A DNA stretch of 16,216 nucleotides from Lachnoclostridium sp. UBA1308 (lineage in GTDB: Bacteria > Bacillota > Clostridia > Lachnospirales > Lachnospiraceae): NCBI GenBank assembly GCA_002307215.1, contig DBTU01000023.1, positions 198,893-215,108 of the forward strand. The letters are read 5' to 3'. The notes under the pieces are model-generated. The model was not told the DNA's origin. It did not search any database and was given only the letters and a program-made list of their open reading frames with translations. Below are positions 14,148-16,216 of this stretch, piece by piece; the first letter of the stretch is position 1, and the number at the start of each line of letters is the position of its first letter. A program made the position numbers and the translations under genes.

Positions 14148-14735
14148 ATGAATTTACTTCGAACTTATTCAAAAATCATATTTGTACGAAACCGTCTGAA
14201 TTACCTGAGGATAGCTTGTTCTATTATACTGGCATATGCGATGATTTCTTTTATGGTCATCTATATTTACAGTATGCTGAGTCTGAATTCGAAGGGAACT
14301 TCAGAGTTGCGTTATACCTGTATCAGTATACTAACCATATTGTTAATTGCTGTGATGACACTGGTGATTTATCAACTCTATATGGTCATGAAAGTTGGAA
14401 TGAAGGACTACCGTATCCTGCGAGGACTTGGTGCAACGAATTACAGTATTAGTTTACTGAATATTGTCCACGTGGTGATACTTATCATAATATCCGTTCC
14501 GGTTGGCCTGTTTTGTGGATATTTTCTGACGTCATACCTGCTGCGATTTATGGACAGGTTGGTACCAAATCATATTATTCTGGAGCGTATCACCTCTGTA
14601 TCGACGTTGTCTATAATTGCAGTAGTTATATGTTTCTTTATCATAGTAATCGGAATTCATTTTGACAGATATATCAGGCGGACACCATTAACGAATATAT
14701 TATCTGAAATCGCTACTGCCAGTGAGGATGTATAG
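14148..14735 (+). CDS. Compact FtsX-like ABC transporter permease
   Basis: A 195-residue membrane protein with four predicted helices (about 21-45, 56-80, 101-131, 150-170). Between helices 2 and 3 it carries the FtsX-domain coupling sequence YRILRGLGATNYSISLLN (88-105), then a Gly-rich helix GLFCGYF, and its end RRTPLTNILSE (177-187) matches the usual tail of FtsX/MacB/LolC-type permeases. What is unusual is the loop between helices 1 and 2, only about 10 residues (LNSKGTSELR), where relatives have a large extracytoplasmic domain. The start follows GGAG by just 3 nt, a tight spacing that may lower translation. Its stop is 1 bp before the ATPase start and its last codons contain the ATPase ribosome site, so the two are co-translated. 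Role: partner of the adjacent ABC ATPase; transported or sensed molecule unknown. Confidence 0.8.
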   Translation: MNLLRTYSKIIFVRNRLNYLRIACSIILAYAMISFMVIYIYSMLSLNSKGTSELRYTCISILTILLIAVMTLVIYQLYMVMKVGMKDYRILRGLGATNYSISLLNIVHVVILIIISVPVGLFCGYFLTSYLLRFMDRLVPNHIILERITSVSTLSIIAVVICFFIIVIGIHFDRYIRRTPLTNILSEIATASEDV

Positions 14736-14736
14736 T

Positions 14737-15417
14737 ATGGAAATGTGTAAAACCATAGGACTTAGCAAAATTTATTATAAAAACGACACAGAAATTAAAG
14801 CGATTAATAACTGCGATTTGGAGATAAAGGCAGGAGAATGTATTGCGGTCTGCGGCTCAAAGGATTCCGGTAAAACTACACTTTTACGAATACTTAGCGG
14901 CATCGAGAGACCTACGGAAGGATCAGTATTCATTAAAAATCAAAACATAGCCGAATATTCGGATGATGAACTGGCAATTATGAGAAGAAAAGAAATAGGA
15001 TATCTGGTTCAGAATGACAGCTTGATTCACGAGCTCACAGTACATGAGAATATTATTATGCCGGCAATCTTGGCACACATTAAATATGATGAGGTTTATT
15101 ATCAGAATCTTCTGGGTCATTTGAATTTAAAAGAAATTCTGTCGTACAAGCCCAGGCAGCTCACGGATCATCAGAGACAGTCGGTGTTATATGCGAGAGC
15201 ACTGATTAATAATCCGAGCTTAATTCTGGTAGATGAACCGGATAATAAGGCCTGGCTACCGATTGACAAAAGCTTTTTGGATTATCTTTTGAATATGGTT
15301 TATATGTATGGAAAAACACTAATTATGGTCACTGAAGATGACAAGATTAGTATCTTTATTGATCATATCATCCGGCTTGATCACGGAGATATCATAGAAA
15401 ATAAAAGAATCTCATGA
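14737..15417 (+). CDS. Degenerate ABC-type ATPase (MacB/LolD-like)
   Basis: A 226-residue ABC nucleotide-binding protein, partner of the FtsX-like permease. Walker A (GSKDSGKTT, 40-48, K46), the Q-loop Gln (Q92 in YLVQNDSLI) and Walker B (LILVDEP, D166-E167) are intact. Three other motifs are not: the signature LSGGQ is LTDHQ (142-146); the D-loop after DEP reads DNKAW instead of the usual TGNLD; and the H-switch His is Glu (MVTED, E200). It can probably bind ATP, but normal dimer sandwiching and hydrolysis look doubtful. This is either a genuine non-canonical ATPase or one that is decaying, although the frame is open to the end. The start chosen is ATG 14737, 9 nt after GAGG; GTG 14722 and ATG 14728 are upstream alternatives. 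A terminator follows after 6 bp, ending the operon. Confidence 0.85.
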   Translation: MEMCKTIGLSKIYYKNDTEIKAINNCDLEIKAGECIAVCGSKDSGKTTLLRILSGIERPTEGSVFIKNQNIAEYSDDELAIMRRKEIGYLVQNDSLIHELTVHENIIMPAILAHIKYDEVYYQNLLGHLNLKEILSYKPRQLTDHQRQSVLYARALINNPSLILVDEPDNKAWLPIDKSFLDYLLNMVYMYGKTLIMVTEDDKISIFIDHIIRLDHGDIIENKRIS

Positions 15418-15423
15418 ATTCGA

Positions 15424-15460
15424 CCGCATTGCAGTTAATTAACTGCAATGCGGCTTTTTT
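15424..15460 (+). terminator. Intrinsic terminator of the peptide/ABC operon
   Basis: CCGCATTGCAGTT (15424-15436) and AACTGCAATGCGG (15441-15453) are perfect complements around AATT, followed by CTTTTTT. It lies 6 bp after the ABC ATPase stop. Confidence 0.95.
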
Positions 15461-15468
15461 ATACGGGG

Positions 15469-15497
15469 TTGACAAGGTAAGAAAATAGAGGCATTAT
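15469..15497 (+). promoter_or_regulatory. Promoter of the HAD phosphatase gene
   Basis: TTGACA (15469-15474, perfect -35), a 17-bp spacer and CATTAT (15492-15497, 4 of 6), 40 bp before the start codon and immediately after the preceding terminator. Confidence 0.65.
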
Positions 15498-15537
15498 ATA
15501 TTTGGTTTGAGAATATTACAAAGGCAGAGGAAATCAT

Positions 15538-16176
15538 ATGTTTGACAGTATCATTTTTGATATGGACGGAACCTTATGGGATTCTACACAGGAGGTTGCA
15601 GTCGCATTTAGTAAGGTAGTTAAGGATAAATATCCTGAAGTCACGGATGAAGTTACGGCAAAGAAACTACAAGGATTGTTTGGATTGCCGCTTGATGTAA
15701 TCGCAGTAAAATTGTTTCAAAGTGTTTCAGAGGAGCATGCAATTTCAGTAATGAAGGAATGCTGTGAATATGAATGTGAATATCTGGCGCAATATGGAGC
15801 CAGCGTTTATGAGGGACTTGAGACAGCATTGATAAAACTGTCAAAAGAATATAAGCTTCTTATTGTGAGTAATTGTCAGGAGGGCTATATCCAATGCTTT
15901 TTTCAAGCACACCCGGAGCTTGAGAAGTATTTTATGGATTATGAATATCCGGGTAGGACCGGAAAATTCAAGGCAGATAATATCAGAATTGTAATCGAAC
16001 GCAACAAGCTGAAGAGTCCGGTCTATGTCGGTGATACAGCGGGAGATGCGAAGGCCGCAAATGAGGCAGGGATTCCTTTTATATTTGCAAGATACGGATT
16101 TGGTCAGGTCGAAGATTATTATGATGTAATTGATTCACTTTGGCAACTTACAGATAAGTTGATAGTTACAGTTTAG
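15538..16176 (+). CDS. HAD superfamily hydrolase (phosphoglycolate phosphatase/PGMB-like)
   Basis: A 212-residue cytoplasmic phosphatase with a cap domain. The four HAD motifs are present: FDMDGTLWDS with nucleophile D8 and acid/base D10; S111 in LLIVSNCQ; a basic residue in motif III (K143 or K145); and YVGDTAGD with D166 and D170 binding Mg2+. A helical cap at about 16-85 puts it in subfamily I with Gph, beta-phosphoglucomutase and PpaX-type enzymes. The substrate cannot be told from sequence. The start has AGAGG 7 nt upstream. Unusually, its last two codons and TAG stop lie inside the terminal inverted repeat of a dispersed element (copy E), so the natural C-terminus may have been altered by the insertion. 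It is monocistronic. Confidence 0.93.
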   Translation: MFDSIIFDMDGTLWDSTQEVAVAFSKVVKDKYPEVTDEVTAKKLQGLFGLPLDVIAVKLFQSVSEEHAISVMKECCEYECEYLAQYGASVYEGLETALIKLSKEYKLLIVSNCQEGYIQCFFQAHPELEKYFMDYEYPGRTGKFKADNIRIVIERNKLKSPVYVGDTAGDAKAANEAGIPFIFARYGFGQVEDYYDVIDSLWQLTDKLIVTV

Positions 16177-16216
16177 TCTTTAAAGAGACGTATCCGGACC
16201 GGGAAAAAATGATTTC
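16168..16216 (-). repeat. Palindromic dispersed repeat, copy E (cut by window end)
   Basis: ACAGTTTAGTCTTTAAAGAG begins this stretch, and AAGAGACGTATCCGGACCGG and AAAAAATGATTTC follow. It matches, with few changes, the reverse complement of the right arm of copy B (ACAGTTCAGCCTGCAAAGAG, then ATGTATCCGGACTGGGGAAA and so on). The element continues beyond the window. It overlaps the end of the HAD gene by 9 bp. Confidence 0.82.

Noticed and set aside
14065..14151. 28-codon frame overlapping the permease start by ATGA
   Set aside because: It has no ribosome site (GGGG is about 17 nt away) and its codons are the arms of the hairpin at 14080-14124. The overlap is probably coincidental.
14099..14452. 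117-codon frame overlapping the permease gene
   Set aside because: It is out of frame with the convincing FtsX-like gene, has no ribosome site and gives a non-protein-like composition.
1..16216. CRISPR array, tRNA or rRNA genes, IS transposase, phage genes
   Set aside because: No regularly spaced direct repeats, cloverleaf or rRNA sequence, or recombinase or transposase frame was seen on either strand.

Overview
The window looks like chromosome from a low-GC, Gram-positive anaerobe of the Clostridia, most plausibly a Lachnospiraceae relative. The evidence is strong AGGAGG-type ribosome sites, sigma-A-like promoters, a leucine T-box in front of leuS, a LytTR/GHKL two-component pair, and AT-rich intergenic DNA with intrinsic terminators. 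No phage, IS transposase, CRISPR, rRNA or tRNA gene was seen. The genus assignment is inference.

Layout. Positions 1-5249: a P-type Ca2+-ATPase (minus), a MATE exporter (plus, divergent from the ATPase, with a palindrome over its promoter) and a DedA membrane protein (minus). Positions 5282-9145: a promoter, Leu T-box riboswitch, leuS, a 354-bp gap holding two hairpin structures, then a CDP-alcohol phosphatidyltransferase (pgsA-like) closed by a 32-bp-stem terminator. Positions 9188-10187: two overlapping unrecognised minus-strand genes. Then a GNAT acetyltransferase (plus) and luxS (minus, with its own promoter and terminator). Positions 11738-15460: a signalling and transport island. Positions 15469-16176: a HAD-family phosphatase.

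The most interesting part is 11738-15460. A LytTR response regulator and an AgrC-like GHKL sensor kinase are followed by two CGACGTTCA direct repeats exactly 21 bp apart, the geometry of AgrA/ComE-type LytTR sites. Immediately downstream is a gene with a perfect SD for a 20-residue amphipathic peptide, too short for routine gene callers. Next come a compact FtsX-like permease without an extracytoplasmic domain and an ABC ATPase whose signature (LTDHQ), D-loop and H-switch (Glu for His) are all degenerate, and then a strong terminator. There is no AgrB-like protease. I infer a self-contained peptide production, response or immunity system, perhaps analogous to AgrA-controlled phenol-soluble modulins. 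No function has been shown.

A second theme is a dispersed palindromic repeat. One complete 159-bp copy (5091-5249) has 11-bp perfect terminal inverted repeats ending GGCTGAACTGT, and its two halves are themselves imperfect inverted copies. Truncated or partial copies lie at both window ends and upstream of the response regulator, and there is a possible relic before pgsA. At the right end the repeat supplies the stop codon of the HAD gene.
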